From: Deinococcus sp. QL22
GTDB lineage: Bacteria; Deinococcota; Deinococci; Deinococcales; Deinococcaceae
Assembly: GCF_023370075.1 (NCBI RefSeq)
Contig: NZ_CP097149.1
Location: 3,036,001 to 3,100,000 of the forward strand
Direction of reading: 5' to 3'
Length of the DNA stretch: 64,000 nt
Below, piece after piece: positions 50,927 through 62,304 of the stretch. Under the pieces are notes generated by a model that saw only the letters and a program-made list of their open reading frames with translations, was not told the origin of the DNA and ran no database searches. Position 1 is the stretch's first letter. Each line of letters starts with the position of its first letter. Made by a program: the position numbers and the translations under genes.

Positions 50927-52534
50927 ATGACCGCCCCCACTCCTGACGTGCTGCGCGAGGTTCGGCACAACTCTGAAAATGCACTGGAACTGCGGAACAT
51001 CACCAAGCGCTTTCCACTGGTACTCGCCAACGACAATATCTCTATGACCGTGAAATGGGGCAGCGTTCACGCCCTGTGCGGCGAAAACGGCGCAGGCAAA
51101 AGCACGCTGATGAAGATCGTGTACGGCGCTCAGCCGCCCACCAGCGGCGAAATTGTCGTAGACGGCGAAACCGTGAGCCTGTCTAACCCCGCCGACGCCA
51201 TCGCACGCGGCATCGGCATGGTGTTCCAGCACTTCATGTTGGTCGATACCCTGACCGTCACCGAAAACGTGATTCTGGGCGCAGAGCCGACCATCGGCGG
51301 GCGAATTGATATTGCAGGTGCACGGCGCAAGGTGGCCGATCTGGTCAAGCAATTCAACTTCGACCTCGACCCAGACGCCCTGATCGGGAATCTTCCGGTG
51401 GGCAAGCAGCAGAAAGTGGAAATTCTGAAAACGCTGTACCGGGGCGCACGCATCCTGATTCTGGACGAACCCACCGCCGTACTGACTCCCAGCGAAACCG
51501 ACGAACTGTTCGACTTCCTGAAAAATCAGTACGCGGCCAGCGGCAATGCCGTGATTTTCATCAGCCACAAGCTGCATGAGGTGCTGCACATCTCGGACAC
51601 CATCAGCGTGATCCGCGACGGCAAGATGATCGGTTCTATTCCCAGCGCCGGAGCCACCACCGAAACGCTGGCCCGCATGATGGTAGGCCGCGAGGTGAAT
51701 TTGCGGGTAGACAAAACCGCCGCCCAGCCGGGGGAAGTCGCGCTGGACATTAAAAACGTGACCGTGAAGGGCGAGCACAAAAACGCTGTAGACAATGTGT
51801 CGTTTCAGGTGCGGGCGGGCGAAATCGTGGGCATTGCAGGTGTGGAGGGCAACGGCCAGAGCGAACTGGTAGAAGCCATCACGGGCCTGACCTCGGTGCT
51901 GGGCGGCACGATCGCCTATCTGGGCAAAACGGCGCGGGGCGTGCGCGAAGTGGAAGCGGCGGGCCTGTCGCACATTCCCGAAGACCGCAACGAGCGCGGG
52001 CTGGTGCTGGACATGACCACCGCCGAAAACTTCATTCTGGGCGAACACGATCAGGCACCGTTTGCCGGACGCTTCGGCTTCTTGAATCTGGACGTGATCG
52101 AGCAAAATGCCCGCGACCTGTCGGAGAAGTATGACGTTCGCCCGCGCAGTGCCAGCCTGCAAGCCGGGCGTTACAGCGGCGGCAATGCCCAGAAAATCAT
52201 CGTGGCCCGCGAGATGCGCAAAGGCCCGAAAATTCTGATCGCCAGCCAGCCCACACGCGGCGTAGACATCGGCGCAATCGAGTTTATTCACGCCCGAATC
52301 GTGGAAGCCCGTGATCAGGGTCTGGCCGTGCTGCTCATCAGCGCCGATTTGGGCGAAGTGATGAACCTTGCAGACCGGATTCTGGTGATGTACGAGGGCC
52401 AGATTGCCGGAGAAGTGAACGCCGCCGACGCCACCGAAACCCAGTTGGGCCTGATGATGACGGGCAGTAGCGGACAAACCGGCAGTGGTAGAAGCGGAGA
52501 AGTCAGCGTGGGGCAGATGACTGGGGAACGGTAA
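50927..52534 (+). CDS. ABC transporter ATPase, BMP/nucleoside uptake type
   Basis: Double ATPase of the sugar/nucleoside group (RbsA/YufO-like), 535 aa. First domain Walker [38 protein letters not shown]; second domain [14 protein letters not shown] with degraded Walker A and [15 protein letters not shown] plus [12 protein letters not shown]. The [18 protein letters not shown] stretch is typical of ATPases working with BMP-family lipoproteins. No permease or BMP gene is adjacent. Leaderless ATG 50927 (TACACT 50915-50920, 6 nt; TTCATC 17 bp before it). C-terminus is Gly/Ser-rich. Confidence 0.9.
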   Translation: MTAPTPDVLREVRHNSENALELRNITKRFPLVLANDNISMTVKWGSVHALCGENGAGKSTLMKIVYGAQPPTSGEIVVDGETVSLSNPADAIARGIGMVFQHFMLVDTLTVTENVILGAEPTIGGRIDIAGARRKVADLVKQFNFDLDPDALIGNLPVGKQQKVEILKTLYRGARILILDEPTAVLTPSETDELFDFLKNQYAASGNAVIFISHKLHEVLHISDTISVIRDGKMIGSIPSAGATTETLARMMVGREVNLRVDKTAAQPGEVALDIKNVTVKGEHKNAVDNVSFQVRAGEIVGIAGVEGNGQSELVEAITGLTSVLGGTIAYLGKTARGVREVEAAGLSHIPEDRNERGLVLDMTTAENFILGEHDQAPFAGRFGFLNLDVIEQNARDLSEKYDVRPRSASLQAGRYSGGNAQKIIVAREMRKGPKILIASQPTRGVDIGAIEFIHARIVEARDQGLAVLLISADLGEVMNLADRILVMYEGQIAGEVNAADATETQLGLMMTGSSGQTGSGRSGEVSVGQMTGER

Positions 52535-52675
52535 ACAACCAAGGCAGCAAAGGGCGCAGACGGTTTTATAACGCTAATGGACTCGGCCTTGAAGCTGGTC
52601 TGAGTCACGCATGACCTTGTGTTCAGGCAGCTTCTCAGACAGTGCTGGCTCCCGCCTCTGTGCTTGACTGCACCT

Positions 52676-53407
52676 ATGATTTCCTCTGACCCCTCTCCCC
52701 TGCCCCCCGCACGCGGCCCCTGGGTGCTGCGGATGCAGTGGCACGACCTGTGTTTTATGCACTGGGCGGTGAATCCTGACCTGATTGCCCGCACCCTCCC
52801 GGCGGGTGTAGAGGTGGACAAACGCGGCGGGCGAGCCTACCTAGGCGTCGTGCCGTTCCGTATGAGCGGCGTCGCCCCGCGCCTGACGCCCGCTGTGCCC
52901 CGCCTGAGCGCCTTTCCAGAACTGAACCTGAGGACGTATGTGACGGTAGACGGCGTGCCGGGCGTTTGGTTTTACAGTCTGGACATTCCCGAAGCGCTGC
53001 CTGTGGTGCTGGCCCGCACCTTTTTTCATCTGCCCTACAGCCTGGCCCAGATGTGGATGCACCGTGAACACGGCGTCACGCGCTACGCCAGCGCCCGCAC
53101 GCAAGCCGACGCCCCAGCGGGACGGTTTGCCGCCGCCTACCGCCCAGTGGGGCCAGAGTTTCAGGCCGCGCCCGGTTCGCTGGACGACTGGCTGACCAAC
53201 CGCCTCGCCCTATACAGCGCCGACAAAACGGGGCGGGTCTACCGGGGCCACATCCAGCACACGCCTTGGCCGCTGCGCCGCGCCGAAGCCGAAATTGCCG
53301 AAAATACGTTGGCGGATCGCCTAGGCATACAACTGGAAGGCCAACCCCATCTGCTGCACTCCGAACGCTTGGACGTGCGGGCGTGGTGGCTGGAGCGGGT
53401 GCGGTGA
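52676..53407 (+). CDS. DUF2071 protein
   Basis: 243 aa. Family marks: [21 protein letters not shown] at the start, [41 protein letters not shown] and the C-terminal [19 protein letters not shown]2071 is an uncharacterised soluble fold (lipocalin-like/acetoacetate decarboxylase-related by structure in my recollection). ATG 52676 chosen; TTGACT 6 nt upstream is a weak -10, and the longer frame begins in the intergenic region. Confidence 0.85.
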   Translation: MISSDPSPLPPARGPWVLRMQWHDLCFMHWAVNPDLIARTLPAGVEVDKRGGRAYLGVVPFRMSGVAPRLTPAVPRLSAFPELNLRTYVTVDGVPGVWFYSLDIPEALPVVLARTFFHLPYSLAQMWMHREHGVTRYASARTQADAPAGRFAAAYRPVGPEFQAAPGSLDDWLTNRLALYSADKTGRVYRGHIQHTPWPLRRAEAEIAENTLADRLGIQLEGQPHLLHSERLDVRAWWLERVR

Positions 53408-53410
53408 ATC

Positions 53411-54397
53411 TCAATCCGTGGCCGGAATCTCCAGACTAAACGGCACTTGCAGGCCCGCTTCCGCCGTTTTGCGGGCAATAGCGGGGGCGTGGTTGAGGGC
53501 CAGCACGGCGCGGTAGGTTCGCACCGCCAAATCCCGGTCTCCCTGCGCGTCGCGCACCTGACCCAAACGGGCCAGTGTCAGACCGGGCAGGCTGCGGGGC
53601 AAGTCGGTCAGGCCGTGTGCAGCGCGTTCCAGCAGGGCGCGGGCCGCCGCCAAGTCACCCACCGCCAGGTGAATGCTGGCGGCAGCGGCGTCAAGTTCGG
53701 CTTTGGGCGTGACCGGATCGCCGGGTTCACGGTCTAGGGCGGCCAGCAGCGCCCCCAAGTCGTCACCCTCGTTCAGTTGCCATGCCCGGTCAGCCAGCGC
53801 CCGCACGCGGCTCAGTTCGCCGGGGGCAAAGTTGGCCAGATCAGGCAAAACAGAATGGGGCAAGAGGGCTTGCAGGCCCGGTAAGTCGTCCAGCGCCACC
53901 AGCACGACGCCTGATTCACCTTGCCCCAATTGACCTTGCACCGCCGCCGCCAACTCCGACAACCGCCGCTCCTGCCAGCGCGTGCCGGGGCCTTCGTCGA
54001 GTGCCGTGCGGGTGGCGTCATGGTAGGCGCGGGCGGCGTCCAGAAGCTCTGGGCTGATGGCCCGCACGGCGCTGAGAGGTTCGGTGAGGGCGGCACTCAG
54101 GGCGCGTTCGGCCTGTCCCGCCGCCCGCAACCGTTCGTGGCCCTGCGGGTATTGGTTCAAAAAATTGGTGAGCTGGTGGTATTCGGCCTCGGCCCAGGCC
54201 CAATCGGGGGCCACCTCCCGAATGCCGATGCGGGCAGCGGGCAAGGCGTCGCGCAGGGGGTGATCGGGGTCGGAGCCGGTGGCCCACCAGACTTCGGATG
54301 CTCCCAGAAACCGCAGCAGTTCGACGACTGTACCCGCGTTGTACTGGGGGCTGAGGCGCAGGAGGTCGCCCACATCGGGCAGCAGGGTAAGGGTCAT
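53411..54397 (-). CDS. Unknown protein with C-terminal TPR-like helices
   Basis: 328 aa. N-terminal ~85 residues form an alpha/beta unit ([19 protein letters not shown] ... [19 protein letters not shown]). The centre holds helices, and the C-terminal ~130 residues are Ala/Leu-rich helix pairs ([52 protein letters not shown]) typical for tetratricopeptide repeats. ATG 54397 overlaps the PH-like stop by 4 bases. Last gene of the overlapping trio. No enzymatic motif. Confidence 0.75.
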   Translation of the reverse strand: MTLTLLPDVGDLLRLSPQYNAGTVVELLRFLGASEVWWATGSDPDHPLRDALPAARIGIREVAPDWAWAEAEYHQLTNFLNQYPQGHERLRAAGQAERALSAALTEPLSAVRAISPELLDAARAYHDATRTALDEGPGTRWQERRLSELAAAVQGQLGQGESGVVLVALDDLPGLQALLPHSVLPDLANFAPGELSRVRALADRAWQLNEGDDLGALLAALDREPGDPVTPKAELDAAAASIHLAVGDLAAARALLERAAHGLTDLPRSLPGLTLARLGQVRDAQGDRDLAVRTYRAVLALNHAPAIARKTAEAGLQVPFSLEIPATD

Positions 54398-54966
54398 GGA
54401 GCCACCACCGCACCACGCTGCACAAGTTCCACCAGTAATTCTTGTGGGTCGGCAGGCGTGAGGAAATACCACCGAAGCGGTTCAGCGCCAGAGGTTGGCT
54501 TAGGCGGCAGAATGAACGGCGGGCGGGCTAGGGCTTCCTTGCTCACCGGAACCCCGATCAGAACCCCACCCGACGCCACCGAAGCCAACGCCGTGACCGA
54601 ACGTACGCCGTCTGACCCGAATGAAAATGCCCCGGTGAGATACCCCGGCAGCCCCGTTCCAAAGGTGCGAACGCCCAAACGTCCTACTGTCTTTCTGACC
54701 TGCATTCCGGCGTAAGGAAGCAGTGTGGTTCCCAGCAGCCGACTAATTTCCAACCCATTGGGGGTCAGGCGGTAGCGCAAGCGGCGCGGCGCGAGCTGAA
54801 ATAGAGCAGCAAAGAGAGCAGCCACAACAAGGAGTCCCCAATGCGGTACGGTGGGCGCATCGGGTGGATCAGGAATGAAGGCCAGCGCCACCAGCACTAC
54901 CGGAGCGAGCCACAAGAAAAACTGCGCCCGCCCTGACTGAGCTGCATTGACCAATGGAAAGATCAT
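54394..54966 (-). CDS. Small membrane protein with bacterial-PH-like domain
   Basis: 190 aa. Two close membrane segments near the N-terminus ([33 protein letters not shown]), then a beta-rich domain ([27 protein letters not shown] ... [19 protein letters not shown]) with the pattern of bacterial PH (bPH/DUF2244-like) domains. Starts inside the Psd-like stop (ATGA) and ends inside the TPR gene start, so the three are translated together. Confidence 0.75.
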   Translation of the reverse strand: MIFPLVNAAQSGRAQFFLWLAPVVLVALAFIPDPPDAPTVPHWGLLVVAALFAALFQLAPRRLRYRLTPNGLEISRLLGTTLLPYAGMQVRKTVGRLGVRTFGTGLPGYLTGAFSFGSDGVRSVTALASVASGGVLIGVPVSKEALARPPFILPPKPTSGAEPLRWYFLTPADPQELLVELVQRGAVVAP

Positions 54967-55649
54967 GCTTCGGCCCGCGCCACCACCGTTTCTGCGCCCA
55001 GCACGCGGTCACCTACGCTGACCTGCGGTGTAAAAGCGGCAGGCACATAGAGCAGCACCAAGCCGCCTTCGTCCAAGAAAGCACTCTTGTTGCCTGCCCG
55101 CACGGTATCGGCCTCGCGGGTGTAGGTGGTGGCATTCAGGCCGCTGCCAGGGGCCACCAGGGTCGTCGTGACTTCGCCGTGAATGGTGTGGGTGGTCAGC
55201 GCGTGCCGCTCGTTTTCCAGCGTGCCGCGTGTGGCAAGCAAGTCGGCGGGACGCCCGGCCAGCAGCGAGGCCGCCGCGCCAGCCGACAGCAGCGGGGTAT
55301 TCTGGCGGCTGCCCGTGTGGTGGGCACGCACCACGGCCCCGCCCACCGGATGGTAGGTGAAATGCACGTCCAGCGGCCCCATATACACGCCCACCAACCA
55401 GCCATCCGGGGCCGCTTCCGGTAAGCCCGCCAAATCGCTCACCGGGATGGGATGTGACCCGGAATCGGCGTAGATTTGCCCGCCAGTCACCCGCTTGACC
55501 AGGCAGATCAGGCCATCGGCAGGAGCCAGAACCGTGTCGGCATCGGCGGGTGGCAGGCGCACCGGATCGCGGAAACGGTACACGCCGCGCAGGTAATACA
55601 GGGCAGCTCCGGCAGCGGCAACGGGCAGAAGGCGGCGCAACAAAGTCAT
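54963..55649 (-). CDS. Phosphatidylserine-decarboxylase-like protein lacking the self-cleavage Ser
   Basis: 228 aa, N-terminal membrane segment (LLPVAAAGAALYYLRGVY). Psd fold is clear: TVLAPADGLICLVKRV, YMGPLDVHFTYHPVGG with the catalytic His region, GEVTTTLVAPGSG. In real Psd enzymes a (L/F)GST motif is cut before the Ser to make the pyruvoyl group; here the aligned stretch is LDEGGLVLLY, so Ser and Thr are both replaced by Gly. So it should not autoprocess as usual; decarboxylation of phosphatidylserine is doubtful. ATG 55649 is leaderless (TACACT 55661-55656). Confidence 0.8.
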   Translation of the reverse strand: MTLLRRLLPVAAAGAALYYLRGVYRFRDPVRLPPADADTVLAPADGLICLVKRVTGGQIYADSGSHPIPVSDLAGLPEAAPDGWLVGVYMGPLDVHFTYHPVGGAVVRAHHTGSRQNTPLLSAGAAASLLAGRPADLLATRGTLENERHALTTHTIHGEVTTTLVAPGSGLNATTYTREADTVRAGNKSAFLDEGGLVLLYVPAAFTPQVSVGDRVLGAETVVARAEA

Positions 55650-55861
55650 AGATGGAGTGTAGCGGCAAGGAGGAAGCGGGTGGGAGCATCCCCGTTGAGG
55701 TTGGTGTGGAACAGCAGTCTAAGGGGCGAGGGTTGAAGGGTCTGAGAAAGGCGACTGCACCGTTTGGCCTAGTGATCTCCATACGGCCAGTCAGAAAAAA
55801 GCGGCGCAAACCGGAGTTCACGCCGCGCTGCTGCATCACGCTTTTTGGATGTTGGAAAGAC

Positions 55862-56593
55862 CTATTTGGAGGCGAGAATTGTGACGCTCTGCAAGGTGTC
55901 GGCTACCGCTGAGGGCAGGGGCGTATCGTTGCCGCTGGCCGTGCGCGTCAGCTTGGCCAGAGCGTCCTGTCCCGCACTCACTTTGCCGAACACCGTGTAC
56001 TGGCCGCTCAGGAAATCGGCGTCGGTAAGAGTGATGAAGAACTGGCTGCCCTGCGAATCCGGGCTTTGCGAGCGGGCCATGCCCAGCACGCCCGCCGAGT
56101 TGAAGCGCAACTTGTTGTTGACCTCGTAAGAAAACTGGTAGCCGGGGCCGCCCGTTCCCCACGCCGCTTTTTTGGAGAGGTCGGCACTCTGAGGGTCGCC
56201 GCCCTGCGCCATGAAGCCGTCTATGACGCGGTGAAACCGGGTTCCATCATAAAAGCGGTTGAGGGCCAGGAACACGAAGTTGTTGACGGCCACCGGGCTG
56301 CCCGCAGCGTTCAGGTCGATGGTGATGTCGCCCTTGCTGGTCTTCAGGACGGCGCGGTACTGCTTACCGGGCACGATAACTTGTTCGGCTTTGGCGAAGG
56401 TGCGAATGGGTGCGGCACTCAGGTACGGCAGCGGCGCATAGACGACGGGCGCGGCAGCCGGAGCCGATGCAGCGGGCGTCTTGGCAGGAACCGAGGCTGG
56501 AACTTTGGCGGGAACCTTGCTGGCCTGAGGCGCACAGGCCATCAGCAAGAGGCCGAGCAGGGACAGACCAAGGGAACGTTTACGGAGCAACAT
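55862..56593 (-). CDS. Cyclophilin-type peptidyl-prolyl isomerase lipoprotein
   Basis: Extracytoplasmic foldase, 243 aa. Lipobox LLLMAC (Cys20), then an Ala/Pro/Val-rich tether (KVPAKVPASVPAKTP), then a cyclophilin domain: LNRFYDGTRFHRVIDGFMAQ with the catalytic Arg, GDP, SQGSQFFITL, YTVFGKVSAG. ATG 56593 chosen; TATACT (56605-56600) 6 nt upstream, TTGCCC 19 bp before it. Anchored on the outer face of the membrane, helping folding of exported proteins. Confidence 0.92.
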   Translation of the reverse strand: MLLRKRSLGLSLLGLLLMACAPQASKVPAKVPASVPAKTPAASAPAAAPVVYAPLPYLSAAPIRTFAKAEQVIVPGKQYRAVLKTSKGDITIDLNAAGSPVAVNNFVFLALNRFYDGTRFHRVIDGFMAQGGDPQSADLSKKAAWGTGGPGYQFSYEVNNKLRFNSAGVLGMARSQSPDSQGSQFFITLTDADFLSGQYTVFGKVSAGQDALAKLTRTASGNDTPLPSAVADTLQSVTILASK

Positions 56594-56674
56594 AACCGGA
56601 GTATAGAGAGGGTGAATATGAGACGGGCAAAAGACCCCCGTTGCGGTGTACGGCCACCCACCCAAAGGGGCAAC

Positions 56675-57175
56675 TCAGTCCAACGAAAGACTGGTGGTGT
56701 ATTTTTCCTGTTTGACCACGATGGTGCTGGCCGTGTTGCGAACGCCGGGAATGGCGGCCAGCACGTCTACGAGGAACTTCTGGTAGGCGTCCAGATCGGG
56801 CAGGCAGACCTTCAGCAGGTAGTCGGTGTCGCCCAGGCACAGGTAGCATTCCAGCACCTCGGGGCGGTTGCGCATATGTTCGGCAAACGTTTCGAAGCCC
56901 TGTTTGGTCTGCTTGTCCAGCGTCACGCGCACCACCACCATCAGGTCGCGGCCCACCTGTTTGGGGTCTAGCAGGGCCACATAACGGTGAATAATGCCCT
57001 CTTCTTCCAGCCGCCGCACCCGGCGCAGGGTAGGCGCAGGCGTCAGGCCCACTTCATCGGCCAACTCGGTATTGGGAATGCGGGCGTCGCGCTGCAAGAT
57101 GGCGAGGATGTGCCGGTCAATGGCGTCGAGTTCCACGGCACCGGAACGTGCGGAAGCGGGCTGAGATTGTGACAT
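56675..57175 (-). CDS. Lrp/AsnC-family regulator (AldR-like)
   Basis: 166 aa. N-terminal HTH (LDAIDRHILAILQRDARIPNTELADEVGLTPAPTLRRV, in part) and C-terminal RAM domain (FLVDVLAAIPGVRNTASTIVV). Divergent from alanine dehydrogenase with 174 bp between, the classical arrangement of an Lrp-type activator of ald that responds to alanine. ATG 57175; TAAACT 10 nt upstream. The longer frame to 57274 enters the ald promoter. Confidence 0.9.
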   Translation of the reverse strand: MSQSQPASARSGAVELDAIDRHILAILQRDARIPNTELADEVGLTPAPTLRRVRRLEEEGIIHRYVALLDPKQVGRDLMVVVRVTLDKQTKQGFETFAEHMRNRPEVLECYLCLGDTDYLLKVCLPDLDAYQKFLVDVLAAIPGVRNTASTIVVKQEKYTTSLSLD

Positions 57176-57268
57176 CTTGGGGCCAAGTTTAGCAGTTTGG
57201 CGCAACGTTATTGCGGCAATGCCCCTCTTAGCGGGCCTGCGGGCAATCGCGGCGGCGGGCCTTCCTGC

Positions 57269-57274
57269 TAGCAT
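57269..57274 (+). promoter_or_regulatory. ald -10 candidate TAGCAT
   Basis: TAGCAT in the lrp/ald divergent region; transcription would start near 57281 and leave a ~70-nt leader before the AAGGAGA of ald. No clear -35, as expected for a gene needing an activator. Confidence 0.5.
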
Positions 57275-57349
57275 TGCGCCATCTCAATCAAGTGTCGCCG
57301 CGTGAACATCACAGCGGTGCATCTCTGGCAAACCCCAAGGAGAAACATC

Positions 57350-58456
57350 ATGAACATCGGACTGCCCAAAGAAATCAAGGTGAAAGAAAACCGTGTCGCC
57401 CTCACTCCCGGCGGTGTGGGAACGCTGGTGCGGCGCGGCCACACCGTCACTGTAGAGCACGGCGCAGGCGTGGGCAGCGGCATTGCTGACGCCGAATACG
57501 TGGCGGCGGGCGCGGTGATGGGCACGGCAGATGAGGCGTGGGCCGCTCAGATGGTCGTCAAGGTAAAAGAGCCGATTGAGCGTGAATACAGCTACCTGCG
57601 CGACGATCTGCTGCTCTTTACCTACCTGCATCTGGCCGCAGACCGCGCCCTGACCGAAGCGTTGCTGAAGGCCGGAACCACCGCGATTGCCTACGAAACC
57701 GTACAGGTGGAAGACGGCAGCCTGCCCCTGCTGATGCCCATGAGTGAAGTCGCGGGCCGCCTGAGCGTGCAAGCGGGCGCGTACCACCTGCAAAAGCCAG
57801 TGGGCGGGCGCGGTGTGCTGCTCGGCGGCGTACCCGGAGTACAGGCCGGACATGTGGTGATCGTGGGCGGCGGCGTGGTGGGCACCAATGCCGCAAAAAT
57901 GGCGATGGGCTTGGGGGCAAAAGTAACCGTGCTGGACGTGTCTCACCGCCGCCTGACCTACCTTGACGACGTATTTTTCGGCAAGCTGACCACCATGATG
58001 AGTAGCGAAGCCAACATTCGCGCCCTGCTGCCCGAAACTGACCTCTTGGTGGGCGCGGTGCTGATTCCCGGCGCAAAAGCCCCCCACCTCGTCACCCGCG
58101 ACATGTTGCCCCTCATGCAGGAAGGCAGCGTGATTGTGGACGTGGCCGTAGATCAGGGCGGCTGTGTGGAAACCATTCATGCCACCACCCACGACGATCC
58201 CACCTACCTTGTGGACGGCGTGATTCACTACGGCGTCGCCAACATGCCAGGAGCCGTGCCCCGCACCAGTACTTTTGCTCTCACCAATCAGACGTTGCCT
58301 TACGCCCTGCTGCTGGCCGATCACGGGATTGGCGCACTGACCCGCAACAAGGCGCTGAGCCTCGGCCTGAACACGCACGCGGGCCAGCTCACCTATCAGG
58401 GCGTGGCCGACGCGTTGGGCATGGAGTACGTGGAAACTCAGGCGGTCTTGGCTTAA
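57350..58456 (+). CDS. ald: Alanine dehydrogenase
   Basis: NAD-dependent oxidative deamination of L-alanine to pyruvate (or the reverse), 368 aa, usual length. [20 protein letters not shown] at the N-terminus (Arg15 and Lys region), [17 protein letters not shown] for NAD, and [13 protein letters not shown] [25 protein letters not shown] with the catalytic Asp. AAGGAGA 6 nt before ATG 57350. Controlled by the divergent Lrp-type gene; followed by a terminator. Confidence 0.95.
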   Translation: MNIGLPKEIKVKENRVALTPGGVGTLVRRGHTVTVEHGAGVGSGIADAEYVAAGAVMGTADEAWAAQMVVKVKEPIEREYSYLRDDLLLFTYLHLAADRALTEALLKAGTTAIAYETVQVEDGSLPLLMPMSEVAGRLSVQAGAYHLQKPVGGRGVLLGGVPGVQAGHVVIVGGGVVGTNAAKMAMGLGAKVTVLDVSHRRLTYLDDVFFGKLTTMMSSEANIRALLPETDLLVGAVLIPGAKAPHLVTRDMLPLMQEGSVIVDVAVDQGGCVETIHATTHDDPTYLVDGVIHYGVANMPGAVPRTSTFALTNQTLPYALLLADHGIGALTRNKALSLGLNTHAGQLTYQGVADALGMEYVETQAVLA

Positions 58457-58484
58457 GCAGAATAGGGTCGTAGGAAACATCGAG

Positions 58485-58520
58485 GCGGCGGGCTATCTAC
58501 ATGCCCGCCGCTTTAGTTTT
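58485..58520 (+). terminator. Terminator behind ald
   Basis: Stem GCGGCGGGC/GCCCGCCGC (58485-58493/58503-58511), then TTTAGTTTT. Confidence 0.85.
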
Positions 58521-58711
58521 GTACTGTCACACACTGCTATCAAGCCGGGTTCAGGCTGTAGCTTTTGCCTTCTCCACCTGTAAAATCCTGAGAGCCGAAC
58601 AACACAAGGGATACTCGCAGAACCTTCCGGCTCACAACCGAACAAACGCAGATTCCTGGATTGAAGGCGGGCGGGCCATCTTCCCCCCTTCTGAGGCGTA
58701 CCCTAAGCCCT

Positions 58712-60541
58712 ATGTTGTCTCGTCCGAGCCGTTCTATGGCGTTGCCTGCCGATGCAGACCCCAACGCGCCGCGCCCCAAACGCGATCCCAAACAATTGCT
58801 GCGCCTGTTGGCCTACGCCCGCCCCTACTGGAAGCTGTTTTTGCTGGGCCTGCTCGCCACACTGGTTTCCAGCGGCCTGAGCTTGGTGTTTCCCAGTCTG
58901 TTCGGACGCCTGATCGACGCCTCTTTTCTGAGAGTAGGTAGCACCGACACCGGCCCACTTGACCGCACCGTGATCAGCCTGCTGGGAATCTTTGCTCTCT
59001 CGGCTCTGTTTGGGGCGGCGCAGTCTTACTTGCTCTCGCGGGTAGGAGCCAGCGTGGTGGCCGACCTGCGGCGGGCGCTGTTTTCGCACCTGATTACGCT
59101 GTCGCCGCGCTTTTTTGGCAACCACAAGACGGGTGACCTGACCAGCCGCCTGACTGCCGATGTGGGAACGGTACAAACAGTGACCAGCACGGCGCTGGCG
59201 CAGTTGGCCGCCCAAAGTGTCAGCCTGATCGGGGCCGTGATCCTGCTGATTACCACCAGCCCTCGCCTGAGCCTACTCACGTTGGCGGTCATTCCCCTCG
59301 TCATCGGCACGGCCATCACCATTGGGCGGCGGATTCGCAAGATCAGCCGCACCGTGCAGGACGCTATTGCCGATGCCAACGCCAGTGCCGAGGAAGCCAT
59401 CAGCGGCGTGCGAGTCGTGCAGAGTTTTACCGCTGAGAACGTGGAACGTAACCGCTACGGACGCGGCGTCATGGCAAGTTTTGTGGCGGCCCTTCAGCGT
59501 GCCCAACTGCAAGCCCTGATGGCGGGCGTTATGAGCTTCCTGACGTTCGGAGCGCTGGCGGTGGTGCTGTGGTACGGCGGGCGGCAGGTCATGGCAGGCG
59601 ACCTGACCCCCGGCAAATTGGTCAGCTTCCTAATTTATGCGCTGCAAGTGGGCGGCACGGTGGCGGCCCTGACCGGGATTTTCAACCAGTTTCAGGAAGC
59701 TCTGGGCGCATCGGGACGAATCTTTGAACTGATGGACGAAAAGAGCGACCTGCCTGCGCCGTCCAAGCCGGTGCCGCTGGCCCGCGCAGAAGGCCGCGTG
59801 AGCTTCCAGAATGTCAACTTCAAATACGAGGGCGCACCGATTCTGAACGGCATCAATCTGGACGTACCCGCTGGACAGGTCGTGGCCCTCGTGGGGCCAA
59901 GCGGGGCAGGCAAGACCACCCTCGTCAACCTGATTCCCCGCTTCTGGGACGTGTCGGAAGGCAATCTGAGCGTAGACGGACACGACGTGCGCGACTACAC
60001 GCTGGAAGATCTGCGGGCGCAGGTGGGCCTCGTGCCGCAGGAAACGCTGCTGTTCTCCGGCACCGTGTCCGAGAACATCCTATATGGCCGACCCAACGCC
60101 ACCCTGCCTGAAATTGAGGCCGCCGCACGCGCTGCCAATGCCCACCAGTTCATCAGCGCCTTTGAAAAGGGCTACGACACTGTTGTAGGTGAGCGCGGTG
60201 TGAAACTCTCGGGCGGTCAGCGGCAGCGGGTCGCGATTGCCCGCGCCATTCTCAAAGACCCGCGCATCCTGATTCTGGATGAGGCGACCAGTGCGCTGGA
60301 CAACGAATCGGAATCGTTGGTGCAGCAGGCCCTCGAAACGCTGATGATGGGCCGCACGACCTTCGTGATCGCCCACCGCCTCAGCACCATTCGCAATGCA
60401 GACCGGATCGTGGTGCTGGATGCAGGCCACATCGTGCAGGACGGGACGCACGAGGCGCTGATGGCATCGGGCGGCGTGTACCGCGACCTGTATGAACTGC
60501 AATTCCGCAAGGAGCAGGAAGCGCGGGCCGAGTTGGTATAG
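58712..60541 (+). CDS. ABC exporter, fused membrane and ATPase domains (MsbA-like)
   Basis: 609 aa. Six-span exporter domain (about residues 30-330: GVRVVQSFTAENVERNRYG coupling helix), then an ATPase: Walker A GPSGAGKTTLVNL, Q-loop PQETLLFSG, signature KLSGGQRQRVAIARAI, Walker B ILILDEATSALD, H-loop IAHRLSTI. Works as a homodimer or heterodimer; lipids or drugs are possible substrates. ATG 58712: TACCCT (58699-58704), 7 nt gap. The ORF opens at 58661 but its first 17 codons are not needed. No accompanying gene. Confidence 0.9.
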   Translation: MLSRPSRSMALPADADPNAPRPKRDPKQLLRLLAYARPYWKLFLLGLLATLVSSGLSLVFPSLFGRLIDASFLRVGSTDTGPLDRTVISLLGIFALSALFGAAQSYLLSRVGASVVADLRRALFSHLITLSPRFFGNHKTGDLTSRLTADVGTVQTVTSTALAQLAAQSVSLIGAVILLITTSPRLSLLTLAVIPLVIGTAITIGRRIRKISRTVQDAIADANASAEEAISGVRVVQSFTAENVERNRYGRGVMASFVAALQRAQLQALMAGVMSFLTFGALAVVLWYGGRQVMAGDLTPGKLVSFLIYALQVGGTVAALTGIFNQFQEALGASGRIFELMDEKSDLPAPSKPVPLARAEGRVSFQNVNFKYEGAPILNGINLDVPAGQVVALVGPSGAGKTTLVNLIPRFWDVSEGNLSVDGHDVRDYTLEDLRAQVGLVPQETLLFSGTVSENILYGRPNATLPEIEAAARAANAHQFISAFEKGYDTVVGERGVKLSGGQRQRVAIARAILKDPRILILDEATSALDNESESLVQQALETLMMGRTTFVIAHRLSTIRNADRIVVLDAGHIVQDGTHEALMASGGVYRDLYELQFRKEQEARAELV

Positions 60542-60569
60542 AGGCTCTTCAAACACGTGTAGTACAGCA

Positions 60570-60605
60570 AAAGTGCCTGCTCCAGATCACCGGAGCAGGC
60601 ACTTT
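60570..60605. terminator. Bidirectional terminator between ABC exporter and murA
   Basis: 14-bp stem 60570-60583/60592-60605 (AAAGTGCCTGCTCC and complement), flanked by A/T runs on both sides. Confidence 0.9.
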
Positions 60606-60624
60606 ATTATTGCTGTTTAAAATC

Positions 60625-61908
<1,284 letters not shown>

Positions 61909-61935
61909 GGGGTTCCTTTTACAACGCGGAAGGCG

Positions 61936-61963
61936 CAGGTAGATGAGTTTGGTCTGCCGTCAA
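61936..61963 (-). promoter_or_regulatory. murA promoter candidate TTGACG-N16-TACCTG
   Basis: -35 TTGACG (61963-61958), 16-bp spacer, -10 TACCTG (61941-61936). The last -10 base is G rather than T; otherwise good. Confidence 0.6.
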
Positions 61964-62080
61964 GACGCGGCATGAAGGAAGACAGGTACAAAAAACGAGT
62001 AAATCTCAACCAAAATCACTGGCAGATTCCCTCTTAACAGGTGCATCTTACACACGATACTCACTGCGCGTCTAGACCGA

Positions 62081-62108
62081 TTGGACCTGCCGCCGTTGGG
62101 GGTATAGT
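62081..62108 (+). promoter_or_regulatory. Promoter TTGGAC-N16-TATAGT
   Basis: -35 TTGGAC 62081-62086, -10 TATAGT 62103-62108. Drives the RHH gene at 62305 with a long untranslated leader. Confidence 0.7.
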
Positions 62109-62304
62109 TAGACTCATCTCACTTGCTCTACTCAGGGCCGTCAACTGAGGTTGATGTTGAGGCCACTCTTCTTGCGTGCTACGCTGCCCGCAGGCCCAAG
62201 CTCCAAGCATTCCGCAGCTATCTTCCGGATTCTTTCCCGTCTTCCCCTTTCATATTCTCCCCACGCTTTCCCATGTTCTTGAGCGAGGGCTGAGCAGGAG
62301 CGTC

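Larger units (their letters stand above)
61909..62304. other. Gene-free divergent promoter region murA / RHH gene
   Basis: 396 bp. Holds the murA promoter, the promoter at 62081-62108 and a ~190-nt leader before the RHH start, with a small TCAAC/GTTGA hairpin near 62143. No conserved riboswitch is recognised. Confidence 0.6.

Noticed and set aside
50792..52477. 561-codon minus-strand frame opposite the ABC ATPase
   Set aside because: Mirror of a well-conserved ATPase gene; His/Gln/Val-rich composition typical of antisense frames in GC-rich DNA.
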